Shown here: positions 47,721-59,200 of the stretch, in pieces
How the letters are laid out: each line of letters begins with the position of its first letter
Numbering within the stretch: position 1 is the stretch's first letter
DNA from: Cryptomeria japonica
Lineage: Eukaryota > Streptophyta > Pinopsida > Cupressales > Cupressaceae
DNA: 64,000 nt
Assembly (NCBI RefSeq): GCF_030272615.1
Contig: NC_081414.1
Coordinates: forward strand, 307,315,164-307,379,163
Direction of reading: 5' to 3'
Program-made: the position numbers and the translations under genes
Notes under the pieces: model-generated
The model's database searches: none
What the model was told of the DNA's origin: nothing
The model's input: the letters and a program-made list of their open reading frames with translations, nothing else

Positions 47721-47740
47721 ATTGGTATAAGAACTTAGTC
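47721..47740 (+). promoter_or_regulatory. A primer binding site (degraded)
   Basis: ATTGGTATAAGAACTTAGT follows the LTR end. TGGTATAAGAAC resembles the initiator tRNA-Met complement, with changes after TGGTAT. Confidence 0.75.
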
Positions 47741-47777
47741 CTCTTTTTGTGGATGTTTAACAACTTGAGGAGATTCT

Positions 47778-48423
47778 ATGACAAATAACTTTTTCAGGAA
47801 GGATAGTTCAAAACTTGATGGAACTAACTATCGTATATGGAAGATCAGAATGTAGACACATCTGAATTGCATTGGAAAATACATATGGGATGTTACAAAG
47901 AATGGCTATGTTGGTCCTACACCGAATCAACCTAATCCACCAACTTTGGGTAAGGATCAAGAGAATGATTGTAAAGCAAGGGAAGCACTCTTGAGCGCCT
48001 TGTCTGATCAACAAAACATGGGATTATCAGATCGATCTACTGCTAAAACTATTTGGGATAAATTGGAGACATTGAATGAAGGAGATACCACTGTCAAAAT
48101 TTTAAACCTGGAATGCTTCCAGGCCAGGTATGAAAATTTGAAAATGGAAGAAGATGAAAGATTTTTTGCTTTTATGGAAAGGGTTAATGAAATTGTTTTG
48201 GGAATACAATGATGTGGAGGTTCCTTAAGTGAAGATGAAATTGTTTCTAAAGTTTTGAGAGCATTTCCACCGGCATACAAAATGAAAGTAACTGCTATTA
48301 ATGAGTTGAGAACAATGCCTAATACATCAGTATCTAGAGATACCTTGGTTGGAAAACTTTCAACATTTGAGCTTGAGGAATTTGGTCGTGTTGCTACAAT
48401 TAAGACAGATTTAGCCTTCAAAG

Positions 48424-48457
<34 letters not shown>

Positions 48458-48725
48458 TGATAAATCTTATTGGAAAACACTTTATGCAAGAGAACTTGAA
48501 GATATCAGGAGGGAAAATGAAGAACTGGAAGAACTTGAAGCACTATTTGCAAGGAAAATGCCTAAAGGTCCCATTGGAAGTAAGTATGAAGGTAAAACAC
48601 CATTTAAATGTTTTAACTGCAATAAAGTTGGTCATATGGCATCTAGATGTCCTGATAGACATGGAAGATTGAGAGAAGAAGCTAAAAGAACATACAAGCT
48701 TAACCCTGAATACCAGAGATACTGA
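47778..48725 (+). pseudogene. A gag: Copia capsid and one zinc knuckle
   Basis: It starts at ATG 47778 and reads SSKLDGTNYRIWKIRM, the conserved start of Copia gag. A UBN2-like capsid region (AKTIWDKLETLNEGDTTVK, DERFFAFMERVNEIV) follows, then a poly-Ser tract coded by (ATC)n, a charged helix and the knuckle CFNCNKVGHMASRC, which is intact. Stops: TAG near 47853, TGA at 48210 and TGA at 48723. Gag forms the particle that holds element RNA. The frame continues straight into protease. Confidence 0.88.
48424..48458 (+). repeat. (ATC)n trinucleotide run in A gag
   Basis: About 35 bases of ATC repeat encode a run of 11-12 Ser in frame. Confidence 0.95.
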
Positions 48726-50456
48726 TTTAAGAAAAATAGAGACAAATCATGTTACTATGTTGATGAAGGAGTTACTGATGATTCTGATGAAGAACTGACA
48801 GACAATGGATGGGCTTTTGTTGCTATAACAGAAGATCAACTGACACCTACTGTTCCACCGATAGAGCAGGCCCTGACAGCTAAAATTGAAGAAAAGGATG
48901 AATGGATTATAGATTCTACATGTTCACATCATATGACTGGTGATAAAAGTAAATTATTATCTTTTCAAGAATACAATAGAGGTCTAGTAAGATTTGAAGA
49001 TGACAAAGCTTGTTTGATCAGAGGAAAATGCACTATATCTTTTGATGGTAAGCACAATATTGACAACGTTTATTATGTTGAAGGTTTGAAGCATAATGTT
49101 TTGAGTGTTGGTCAATTAGTTGAAAAAGGATTTCAGTTACAATTCAAGAATGGTAAATGAAAAATCATGAATAGAACTCGTTTGGAGATTGCAACCGGTA
49201 ATCAGACTAGAGGTAATATCTTTCATTTGAATAACAATAAAAATACATGTTTGATTGCACATATTGATGAAAGTTGGTTATGGCATAAAAAACTCTGTCA
49301 TGTGAGTTTTGATTGTAGTATAAATATTAGTTCATCTAAGGCAGTAAGGGATTTACGTAAGATTGTAAAACCTCTTAATCTGGTATGTAAGGAATGTCAA
49401 ATGGGAAAGCAACTTAGAACAATTTTTAAGAGTATTTTTGAGAAAACCAATGATGTTCTTGATTTAATTCATACTGACTTGTGTGGTCCGACAAGAAGAA
49501 GAAGTCTACGGGGAGATAGATACTTTATGCTAATCATTGATGATTATTCTAGAATGTGCTGGGTTACTTTTCTCAGGTAGAAATCATAAGCTTTTGGGAA
49601 ATTCAAATTATTCAAGGCACTAGTAGAGAATGAAATCTGTAAGAAAATCAAATGTTTAAGATCAGATGAAGGAGGTGAATTTACATCTAAGGAGTTTAAT
49701 ACATTTTGTGAAGTGAATGGAATTAGAAGACAACTATTAGCACCCCATACATCTCAGCAAAATGGAGTTGTAGAAAGGAAGAACAAAACTATTCTGGATG
49801 CAGCTAGAAGCATGATATCATAAGAAAATCTACCTCATGTGTATTGGAGAGAAGCGATAAATACAACAGTTTACACTTTCAACAGAGTTCACATCAAAGG
49901 TGAAACTGGTAAGACACCCTATGAATTATAGTTTGGTAATATTCCTACTCTTAAATACTTCAGAATATTTGGAAGCAAATATTACATTAGGAGAGATGAG
50001 TATATTGGCAAATTTGATCCTAGAAGTGATGAAGGTATATTTCTTGGTTATTCATCTAAGAGAAAACCATATAGATGTTTTAATAAAAGATTATAGAAAA
50101 TCATTGAGAGTGCAAATGTGAAGATAGATGAACACTGTAGAGGAAATTCAAGGTCTATAGATTCTAAACCGGTAGTTGAGATGATCACAAATGAACCTAT
50201 ACAAAGCGCACCGGGACAAAATGTGGATCCAGTCACACCGACATCATCAAAGAATTCCACAGTGACTGAAGAACAACAACAAGTGAACACACCCAGGTAT
50301 GTAAGACTGAATCACTCTGAAAGTCAGATAATTGGGAATACGTATCAAGGAGTTATGACAAGAGGAAGACTGAAAAATGAAGAAGTAAGTTTAATTTCTG
50401 AAATTGAACCAGCATTTGTTATTGAGGCATGTGAAGATAAACATTGGATTAAAGCT
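48726..50456 (+). pseudogene. A protease and integrase
   Basis: The protease site reads WIIDSTCSHHMTG (Copia normally D-S-G-C-S-x-H-M-T-G, so the Gly is replaced by Thr). The integrase zinc domain is WHKKLCHVSF ... CKECQMGKQ (H-x4-H, C-x2-C). The core carries DLIHTDLCGP, FMLIIDDYSR and NGVVERKNKTI, so the D, D and E catalytic residues are all visible. The tail has KPYRCFNKRL. Stops lie at 49158, 49578, 49587, 49821, 49929 and 50093; the frame never shifts. It breaks at AAGCT (50452-50456), within the conserved W-I-K-A-M step before RT, where B begins. Integrase would insert the element DNA. Confidence 0.88.
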
Positions 50457-51186
50457 TGTTGACATTTTGATGATGTTGTGATTGTCATTGATGGACACAC
50501 TTGTTTTCTGATCAATTTCTTGATGTATGAGTTATGCTCAACCGGTATTTGTTCCAACCGGTATTATGTATTATAGTCTTTAGACTATCGGTGTTTTGCA
50601 GAAGATGTTTACCAGTCAAAAATTGACTGAAGACCCAAAGTGGTATGAAGACCTTAAGTGGTTCAAGGATCTCAAGCGGTACGAAGGAACAAAGCGGTTG
50701 TTAACATTTTTCTAGTAGTCTTCATTTTTGACAATCGGTAATCGGTAAATTGTATGAACCAGTATTACTCTGTGATGAGTTACCAACCGGTATTTCTGTG
50801 ATGAGTTATCTTCCACCGACACTTTGGCAGTGATTTTGTGCCGTGTTACCAAATATGTCTAGATGCACTGAACCTAGAAACTTGTAATGTAATCCTATTG
50901 GACTAACATGAAATCTAACTCCTTTATAAGGACATCATGTCTAGGGTTTTAGACGATGAGGTTTTGTATGTGCGATTGGGTTTTTGAGGTTGGGTTTCCA
51001 CGTCAAAACTTCTTGTGTTATGGTGATTGTGCTCTTGTGGGTGAATTCTTTGTTTGCTATTTAGTTTGCATTTATCTTAACTGGTTTATTTGTAAATCTG
51101 TCATACCGGTTATCTGCTAAACTGTTTAATTGTTTGAGTTCAATGTTTTTTGGTATACTAATTCACCCCCCCCTTAGTATTCATCA
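50457..51186 (+). repeat. B 5' LTR (internally deleted)
   Basis: 730 bp. It follows the 3' LTR until GTATGTGCGAT near 50973, then jumps to GTTGGGTTTCCACGTC. It contains a TATA-like TTTATAAGG at 50933-50941, several ACCGGTAT motifs and a near-perfect inverted repeat ATAGTCTTTAGACTAT near 50572-50588. Confidence 0.9.
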
Positions 51187-51201
51187 ATTGATATCAGAGC
51201 C
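51187..51201 (+). promoter_or_regulatory. B primer binding site
   Basis: ATTGATATCAGAGCC follows the LTR. TGATATCAGAGC matches the initiator tRNA-Met complement except for one G to A change. Confidence 0.85.
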
Positions 51202-51236
51202 AACCTTTCTATAAGTCTAACCACTTGGAAGGAGAT

Positions 51237-52660
51237 ATGGGGGAATACACTGTGAGGGAGCTTACTCATCATCTCACTCAAACTGAGAAAGCCTATGATG
51301 AACTCAAAGTCAAGTATAAAGCCTCTTTGACAAAAAGAAGAGAGCATGCTGAGAAACTAATGGAGCTTGCTAAAAATAGTTTTGATGATGAAGCAGACAT
51401 GGATGCCCTAGTTGAAGAAGTTGAAAAATTGAATGAATCCAATGCCAACCTAAGAAGGGAACTAGAAGGATTGACTATCAGAATGTGTCAAGAGCAAACT
51501 AATGGAGCTTGCTAAAAATAGTTTTGATGATGAAGCAGACATGGATGCCCTAGTTGAAGAAGTTGAAAAATTGAATGAATCCAATGCCAACCTAAGAAGG
51601 GAATTAGAAGGATTGACTATCAGAATGTGTCAAGAGATTGAGAATTGAAGGAAAGTTGAAGATCTGGTAAAAGACAAAGATCATGAGATCTCCAAGCTGA
51701 AGCAAGAAATCAATGCCCTTACCAGTCATCTCCAAGAGAGTAAAGTGGAAAAAGAAGAAATGCAAGGAGAACTAAACATAGCTATTTCTGAGAATGCAAC
51801 CTTGAAGGAATCCAATGCTGCTATTTCCAAGGAACTCATCGAGTCAAAGGAAATACTTGCCAAATTCAATCAGAGTACTTTTAAGCTAGAGTAAAAGCTT
51901 GAATCGGCAAAACCGATAAAGAATACCACTGGACTTGGTTTTTTCCGGTTATGAGGAAGGTGAGATCTCTAGAACAAAAGATGTAGCATCAAAGAAGCAA
52001 CCAACATCAAAGGATAAAGGTAAGCAAAAGTTTAAACTTGTTTGCTTTAATTGTCTCAAGGAAGGACATACTGCTAATTAGTGTAGAAATAAGGCCTACA
52101 ATAATTTTCCTTATTTTCTAAACAATAATCCTAGATCCAATAGATTCAATGGAAACTGTTATGCATGCAACAAGTTTGAGCATAGAGCATTTGAATGCAG
52201 GTCTATTGTGCACAACACTGAGACACACCCTCCAAGGACTCAAGGAGTTATCCTGGAACCCACTGTGAACTAGAATCCAAACCGGTACAATGCCTATGAC
52301 CATCAGTTAGGTGGTGGTGGCTATCAAGCGGCAATCGGTTGGAGAGCAACCTGTTTGATCTGTCATGGTAGTGGTCACACTGTTGCAACATGCAGAAGGA
52401 AGAATGGTAGAATGAACAATGAACCATGGAGAACACATGGAATGATATGCTATCATTGCAACAAATCGGGACACCCTGCCAGAACCTGCAGAATGAGAAA
52501 GAACCTATCAGATGATATACTGATCACTCCAGAAGGGAAGATTGATGTTGAAACTATTCAAGCGGGAATGAATAAAACATGGAAAAAGAAACCTGAAGAA
52601 GTATCACAAGATGAACCGGCTTTTGCACCTAGTGTGGAAGTCTCTGATCTGGCAAACTGA
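51237..52660 (+). pseudogene. B ORF1: gag-like coiled coil with four knuckles
   Basis: It starts at ATG 51237 (MGEYTVRELTHHLTQTEK), about 35 bp after the primer site. The N-terminal 210 residues are a heptad-rich coiled coil, interrupted by an out-of-frame 142-bp tandem duplication and stops. A further frameshift lies near 51945. The knuckles read CFNCLKEGHTAN-stop-C, CYACNKFEHRAFEC (Gly lost), CLICHGSGHTVATC (intact) and CYHCNKSGHPARTC (intact). It ends with an acidic tail at 52658-52660. It matches G and C ORF1 in layout more than in sequence. It is probably the packaging protein. Confidence 0.78.
51354..51637 (+). repeat. 142-bp tandem duplication within B ORF1
   Basis: Copy 1 is 51354-51495 and copy 2 is 51496-51637, both starting AAACTAATGGAGC. 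I see one internal mismatch, so the event is recent relative to the LTR divergence. 142 is not divisible by three, so it breaks the ORF. Confidence 0.92.
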
Positions 52661-53102
52661 GCTTCAGTAAAGCTTAGGGGGAACAAATCAGTGAAATATT
52701 TCGAACCCCTAGTTTATATCGGTAAATACCTAAAATCGGTATACATTACTTGTCAATCGACAGAAGATTTTGAAGTGGTAAAAGGCAAAATTAGGGTTTG
52801 TACCCTAGCGGTGGAGCATTTATTATGGTAGGTGAAGAATTTATTTAAAAAGAATTTTTTCAAAGTCATTTTCACTTATCAGTTTACGAGCGAAGAAATT
52901 TTCAAGAGAAGAGTGATAAAAAGCAATTCAACTTGCGATTCAGAGAGAATTCAAATCTTGCAGAAGAATCCGAAGATATTTTCAATCTATCGGTGAAGAA
53001 CACTAAGCGGTAACCAAGCAGCCAAAGTGGTGTGTCGTGAGCTGCATTGGCAAACCCTAAATTTTGAATTTGCGAAGGTATTTCTCAAAATTCTTGTTAA
53101 TC
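52661..53102 (+). other. Spacer between B ORF1 and ORF2
   Basis: It begins with a purine-rich AAGCTTAGGGGGAACAAATC just after the ORF1 stop, like the spacers in C and G. It has no open frame. It could hold a splice or translation signal for ORF2, but I cannot identify one. Confidence 0.5.
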
Positions 53103-56100
53103 ATGGCTTCTTCATCACACTTCAGCTCTAGTGTACCTGTGGACTCAATTGAATTTATTCAAAGGAAAATGAAATACAATGCCCTGTCCCAAATACCTAC
53201 CAGAGTCATTATTGAAGAAGATATTTCAGGGTACATTGACTGTAAATTGGAAGACCTAGGATCCCTAGCGATTCACTCCCAACTAGGTCTGTTCTGTGGG
53301 GATGACAAGGAAATCAAACTAGAATACAACATCCTAGAAAGGAAGAAACTACATAATGCTGTCTATTTTCTTGAATAGTTCACTGAAGAACACATCCGCA
53401 TCATCCTAAGCAGAGTACATGGCAAAAAAATGTATCTCGAGAGGACGCATGACATAACACCAGAAGAAATTCATGCAGTCATCGATTTCTGCAACATTGG
53501 TGAGGTGCCAGCCCTTAGGAAAGTTATCAAGATAGAAATGACTAAGCTCACTGGTTCTCTGAGCGACCAAAGGGGAATGACTGTCAATCCCATCAAGGAT
53601 GACTTGGTTAAGTATACCTGTATAGTGATCAACTACAAAGTGTTTTATGCTAGCCGAATAAACTCTGTCCCTGCTACTGCGGTGAATGCTGCATACAGAA
53701 TGATCAAGGAAGATGCCTCATTTGATTTGTGTACCTGTTTGCAAAATTAACTTCTACCGAACCTAAAGTCCATCAAACAGGATAGTGCTCTGAGGTTTAG
53801 ATTTGGACAACTTTTGGTCAGCCTATTTTTCTACTTCCAAGGCTATTTCCTAGGAGTTGGAGATATTCAATGGTCTACTGACCAACCGGTCACTAAACAA
53901 ATTAGGGAAAGTCTCAAAGCAGTGGGAACCAGATATCTTGAAGTCTTGAATAAATACTTCAATGATATCAAATGGAAGATGAATCAGAGAATGAGGATAT
54001 CTGGAGATATTGTTAAGAAATATGAAGAGGACATCTGCTTTACCATAAAAGTAGATGAATGTATAATGGAAGCGGTAGAGCCCAGAAAGGAAAAAGTAGA
54101 ACCTATGGGATATGAGGTGATGTATGACATGTTGGATGGGTATGCCTCCACCCCCTTGATGTGAAGAAAAAGCGAACCGACACCTACTTAGAAAGGGTAA
54201 CGTCAGTTGAAGAACCTTCAGTGAAAAAGGGAAAGGCAGTGCCATCAGTATCAGCACCGGTTACCTCAGCCAGCTCAAAAGTGACCAAGCGGTCACCTAC
54301 CAAGAAGAAACCAGAAGTTGCACTCGCTAAAGTATTTGAGAGGAAGCGGAAGACCAAAAACAACTCATTGGAATCCGAGGATACCGAACATGAAGTGCAG
54401 CCTAAGAAAACTCGACAATCAAGCAAGAAGGCTAAGTCTACCTGTACTGCACCTGCATCATGAACACTGGTAAATATAGACATCTCTTCTTACAATCCTC
54501 TGACACATTGTCAAAGGACTCCAACGAATATTAAGAGAAAGGTGCTTGATGACTTGAAAGAGTATTTTGATGATTTTTCGAATAATGAGAAGGAAGAAGT
54601 AGAACAAGAAATGATAAAATACCTGTGTATGAATGACTGGTCGCCATCTAAAATTAGATCAATGACACCTGATTCTTTGTACAATTCTTTGGACAATAAA
54701 TGGCGCGTTGCCATTGTGAAAGAATAAGAAATAAGGGAGAAAGTATTTTCTCAGTACTTTCCTAAAGCCTCCAATTCCAAATTATTTGAGATTATGGACA
54801 AAAATAAAGGTCTCTTCTTCATGAGAAGAAGAAGACTCAAGCTGCTGGAAGGGAGAACCTCTAAAGTGGAGAAGGACACTCATCTTCATGCCAAAGTTAC
54901 TGTCTGGTTACATCAAGTGTCTGAGGCCAACAAGAAGGCCGAACAAGTACCCGACCAATCCTCAGCCAAACCGGATGAGGTATTTGATGGTGAAGGAGAA
55001 AGAGTTACAGAACAGGTAGACACTATTGGTGTTGATGCATTGGATGGTGAAGATGTCACTCTAGACGTAGATAAGGAAAAGGCTGATAAGGAAAAAGCAG
55101 AAAGGGAAAAACTGGACAAAGAAAAGGCTGATAAGAAGAAAATAGAGAAAGAGGTAGAGAAAAAGAAAGCGGAAGAGAAAGCGAAAGAGGTAGAGAAAAA
55201 GAAATAGGAGGAGAAAAAGAAAGCATAAGACAAGAGGAAAGAAGAGGAGAAGAGGAAAGAAGAGGAGAAGAGAAAATAAGAGGAGAAGAGAAAAGAAGAG
55301 GAGAAGAAGAAAAATGAGGAATAAAATAAGAAGATAGAAGAAGATAAGAATAAGGAAGAACTAAGGAAAGAAGAAGCCGAAAAGAAAAGAGCCGCAGAGA
55401 AGGAGGAAACAGAGAAAGCAAAACAAGCGGAGACTCCAAAGCCAACTGGTGGTCAATCCAAACCGGTTGACATCACCAACCCTATCGACCTCCAATTTGT
55501 AGATGAATCGGAGCTGTTGCAAAGCATAAAGCTTGCACAAGATAGATTGGAAACATTGAGGAGAAAAAAGGAACATGATGTTATTCAAACTGCGGTTGAT
55601 GCTTTGACCAGTTTGATTCCAAGTACTAACCTCCCCAGTACCAATTCCTCTCTGGCCAAACTAAAAATTCTATGTACCGTTGTAGAGGACGAGGTACAAT
55701 GCCTGGAAAATGTTGCTAAAGCAAATGCCAAGAAGAAGCATGAAAAGGCATTAAACGTTGCCTTGGTCAAGAAAATGAATGAGCTTTGGTCTCAACTTTA
55801 GAAACAACAGAAGGATATAAGAGATGCTATGGATGAGGGCAAACTACTGATGAGCAAAATTAGCCAACCCCATTTATTTTGCGATGATGTGCTAGCCCAA
55901 AAAGAGAAACCCCAATCAGATCTGTAGATGTACATAAACAACTTCAAAACACCATATGATTCTTTCACTACATATGGGCAAATAGTTCACCGGTATCAGC
56001 TTCAGTTTGCTTGGATAGAGTTAGAAATCAGTAACCAGTCAAGAGATTTCCAGGAGCTTCAACTGGTCTTATTTCCCAGATTGCAAATTCTTTAGAAGTG

Positions 56101-56293
56101 ATTTCTCAATCTCGAAGCCCTAACGGTAACTCAAGAGATGAGTACTATTGATGCCATGAAAGAACATGTATCTCAGATGCAGACAAAAAGTGAGGTTGCT
56201 ACCTCATTACTTGAGTCATGGTCATTAGACATGAAGACTTTTTTGCAGGATTTTAAATCGGTTTTTGACAAGTTTCATTCCTTATTGTCATAA
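53103..56293 (+). pseudogene. B ORF2: unknown domain, Lys/Glu-rich repeat, coiled coil
   Basis: It starts at ATG 53103 (MASSSHFSSSVPVDS). The first frame runs to a frameshift at a C run near 54155; the rest keeps one frame to TAA 56291-56293 with many stops. Landmarks shared with G ORF2 in order: PTRVIIEEDISGYIDCKLED, IILSRVHGKKMYLE, ITPEEIHAVIDF, KLTGSLSD, DLCTCLQN, LLPNLKSIK, FRFGQLLVSLFFYF, IVKKYEEDICFTIKVDE, MEAVEP and EPMGYEVMYDMLDGYA. Then come a basic linker (KRSPTKKKPEVALAKVFERK), a folded stretch (LDDLKEYFDDFSNNEKEEVE), a run of Lys/Glu/Ala repeats (about 55065-55430) and a coiled coil. No enzymatic motif is seen. Function unknown; the conserved N-terminal domain argues for selection on the protein in the past. 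Confidence 0.75.
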
Positions 56294-56541
56294 ACATTTA
56301 CTCCATTTTTTAGTTAGTAAGAAACAGGGGTTATTTTGCAGTACTTTGTCATTGTTGGCAAAGGGGGAGTAGTATTTAAAATTTTGGTGAATGTTTTGTA
56401 TACTTTCATGTTACCACTTTAAGGGAGTAGTATACATTGTAATTTCTGCAAAAGGGATAGTGTATATGCTTAGGGGAAGTAATTTTGCATATGGCATATT
56501 TTTGTTGTAAAAACACTTAGATGTCAAAATTTTTCCTAAGT

Positions 56542-56568
56542 GTTGCCATAAATGCCAAAGGGGGAGAT
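56542..56568 (+). promoter_or_regulatory. B polypurine tract region
   Basis: GCCAAAGGGGGAGAT lies directly before the 3' LTR, with one mismatch to A and G over 29 bases. An upstream tract, GGCAAAGGGGGAGTAG, is at 56358-56373. Confidence 0.85.
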
Positions 56569-57689
56569 TGTTGGCATTTTGATGATGTTGTGATTGTCAT
56601 TGATGGACACACACTTGTTTTCTGATAACTTTCTTGTTGTTTGAGTTATGCTCAATCGGTATTTGTTCCAACCGGTATTATGTATTATAGTCTTTAGACT
56701 ATTGGTTTTTTGCAAAAGATGTTTACCGTTCACAAACTGACTGAAGACCCAAAGCGGTATGAAGACCTCAAGTGGTTCAAGGATCTCAAGCGGTACGAAG
56801 GAACAAAGCGGTAGTTAACATTTTTCCAGTCTTCATTTTTGACAACCGGTAATCGATAAATTGTATGAATTGGTATTACTCTGTGATGAGTTACCAACTG
56901 GTATTTCTGTGATGAGTTATCTTCCCCCGACACTTTGGCGGTGATTTTGTGCTGTGTTACCAAATGTGTCTAGATGCACTGAACCTAGGAACTTGTAATG
57001 TAATCCTATTGGACCGACATGAAATCTAACTCCTTTATAAGGACATCATGTCTAAGGTTTTAGACAATGAGGTTTTGTATGTGCGATCATAGAAGAAAAG
57101 ATTAGGTATGTGTGAAGAGGAGGAGTGTGGAGATATTGAAGACTGAAGTAATGCTAAAATGCATTAACAATGAGCTATCATGGATCTAACCAAGCATACT
57201 GTGCTAGTATCTAGATCACTCACTTGTTGATTACTCACATCTTCGACAAGTCTGAAACCCTTAATCAGGTAGGCCTAGCAAAGCCTTTGTAAATCCTCTA
57301 ACAAGGTGGTTCACAATTGTGAATCTAAAATCCTCTCACAAGTTAGTCTTTAACAGGACTTATCTCCTAATAGAGATCTAGATTCCTAACATGATCTATT
57401 CTGGTGAAGAACATTGTATGACCTTAACCGGCCTGGTTTCTATTCTGCAGATAGTTATTTGTGAGTTTCTGCTCACTGTGGTTTTTCCCAGTTGGGTTTC
57501 CACGTCAAAACTTCTTGTGTTATGGTGATTGTGCTCTTGTAGGTGAATGCTTTGTTTGCTATTTGGTTTGCATTTATCTTAACCAGTTAATTTGTAAATC
57601 TGTCATACCGGTTATTTGCTAAACTGTTTAAGTGTTTGAGTTCGATGTTTTTTGGTATACTAATTCATACCCCCTCTTAGTATTCATCA
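56569..57689 (+). repeat. B 3' LTR (full length)
   Basis: 1,121 bp, starting TGTTGGCATTTTGATG. Relative to the 5' LTR it has an additional block of about 391 bp (roughly 57085-57480). A TATA-like TTTATAAGG lies at 57033-57041. It ends TATTCATCA before AAGCT. Confidence 0.92.
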
Positions 57690-58739
57690 AAGCTATGGAA
57701 GATGAATTAGAACAAATTGAAAAGAATAATACATGGACATTGGTTCCCTGGCTTAAAGACAAAAATTTAATTGGAACTAAATGGGTATTCAGAAATAAAC
57801 TTAATGAAGATGCTAAGGTAATCAGAAACAAAGTAAGATTAGTGTGTAAAGGATATTCACAGAAAGAGGGAATTGATTACAATGGAACCTTTGCACCGGT
57901 AGCTAGAATTGAGGCAATCAAATTAATTCTCGCATTTGTAGCACACAAGAAATATAAAGTATATCAAATAGATTTAAAATGTGCATTTTTGAATGATCTT
58001 GAAGAGGAAGTTTACATTGAATAGCCTGATGGATTTTCATTGACAAATGATAAAGATATGGTTTGCAGATTAAGGAAAGCTTTATATGGATTGAAGCAAG
58101 CTCCTAGAACTTGGTATGCTAGATTGGAGAAATATGTTTTGAAGCTTGGTTACACTACAGGTAATGTTGACACCAACTTATATTTCAAAGTGACTAATGA
58201 AGACATCTTGGTTATTGAAGTTTTTGTTGATGACATCATTTTGGGAGGAGAAGATGAATTGTGTAAAGACTTTTCTAATAAGATGCAGGAAGAATTTCAA
58301 ATGTCTATGATTGGGGAGATAAAATTCTTTTCAGGATTGCAAATTTCACAAACTGATAAAGGTATATTCATATGTCAAACAAAGTACTTGAAGGAACTAC
58401 TGAAGAAATTTGGTATGGAAATCTCTAAACGGGTAAGTAATCCTATGACTACAACTAATAAATTGACATTGAAGGATGATTCAACACCTGTTAATCTGAC
58501 AAGATACAAATCTATGATTGGAGGTTTATTGTATTTGACACAAACAAGACCTGATATAATGAATGCAGTGTTTATTGTTTTAAGATTTCAGAGTAACCCT
58601 AGAGAAAATCATGAATCAACAGTGAAAAGGATTTTCCGGTATCTACAAGGCACAACAAATATTGGTTTATAGTATCCTAAAGGTGAAAATTTTGATCTAT
58701 TTGCATACACCGATGCTAATTGGGCATGAGATGTAGATG
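57690..58739 (+). pseudogene. A reverse transcriptase and start of RNase H
   Basis: It resumes after B with [19 protein letters not shown]. Copia RT motifs: [41 protein letters not shown] (catalytic Asp), LKQAPRTWYARLE and VEVFVDDIILGG? is read here as VFVDDIILGG (catalytic VDD), GGLLYLTQTRPDI. Stops: TAG at 58022 (where Gln stands in related elements), TAG at 58670 and TGA near 58727. The RNase H start FAYTDANWA is readable up to the insertion of solo LTR L at 58740. RT copies element RNA to DNA in the particle. Confidence 0.9.
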
Positions 58740-59200
58740 TGTGAGATTTTGCCAAGATCTAGGGCTTAATAAAAAACACAATAGAGAGACAAAATAATGA
58801 TAGGAATAAACTGTATTCTATCAAGATGAAAATACTGATCAACTGGATCATCAAAAGTTACATACAATGAATATGAGCCTGCTTATATAGGCAAGGCTAT
58901 ATGAATATGTGAGCACACAAACATGACATGTGGCTCAATAAGAAACAAGGGTAGGTAGGAAATAGGTGTGGGTAGGTAGGAGAAACAATATAATATTTCA
59001 CATGAGGTGGATCACCCACTGAATGTGGAGTGTAACAACAAGATAAGTCCACAAAAGATGGAAATTCTCCTACACACACTATCCCAATGTGGCACAAACA
59101 CCCAAGTGTCTCATACCCAAACTACTATGAAATGCATTTCCTAAGTAAACTTAAGTAAGGTGTAATAATATCCAAGATAAAATAATTATTTACACCAACA
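58740..59200 (-). mobile_element. Solo LTR L (461 bp) in A RNase H
   Basis: The plus strand runs TGTGAGATTTTGCC to TTTACACCAACA, flanked by a perfect duplication AGATG (58735-58739 and 59201-59205). On the minus strand it starts TGTTGGTGTAAATAA and has a TATA-like box CCTATATAAGCAGG (plus coordinates about 58879-58892), so its orientation is minus. The sequence looks like LTRs common in conifer genomes from memory; I could not check this. The length, 461 plus 5, is not a multiple of three, which explains the frame change of the following exon. Confidence 0.9.

Larger units (their letters stand above)
50457..57689 (+). mobile_element. Element B: complete pol-less LTR element with two ORFs, nested in A
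   Basis: It starts TGTTGACATTTTG and ends TATTCATCA, flanked by a perfect duplication AAGCT (50452-50456 and 57690-57694) inside A pol. The 5' LTR is 730 bp and the 3' LTR 1,121 bp; the difference is one 391-bp block. The interior holds a primer site, ORF1 (51237-52660), spacer, ORF2 (53103-56293) and polypurine tracts. No protease, integrase, RT or RNase H motif occurs in the 5.4-kb interior. The plan is the same as G and C. Confidence 0.92.

Noticed and set aside
49900-50121. Plus-strand frame in the integrase region of A
   Set aside because: Out of phase with the readable integrase frame; a shadow.
55056-55445. Minus-strand Ser/Leu/Phe-rich open frames (also 54913-55233) that look like membrane segments
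   Set aside because: They are the antisense of the Lys/Glu-rich repeats of B ORF2; low-complexity mirror frames.
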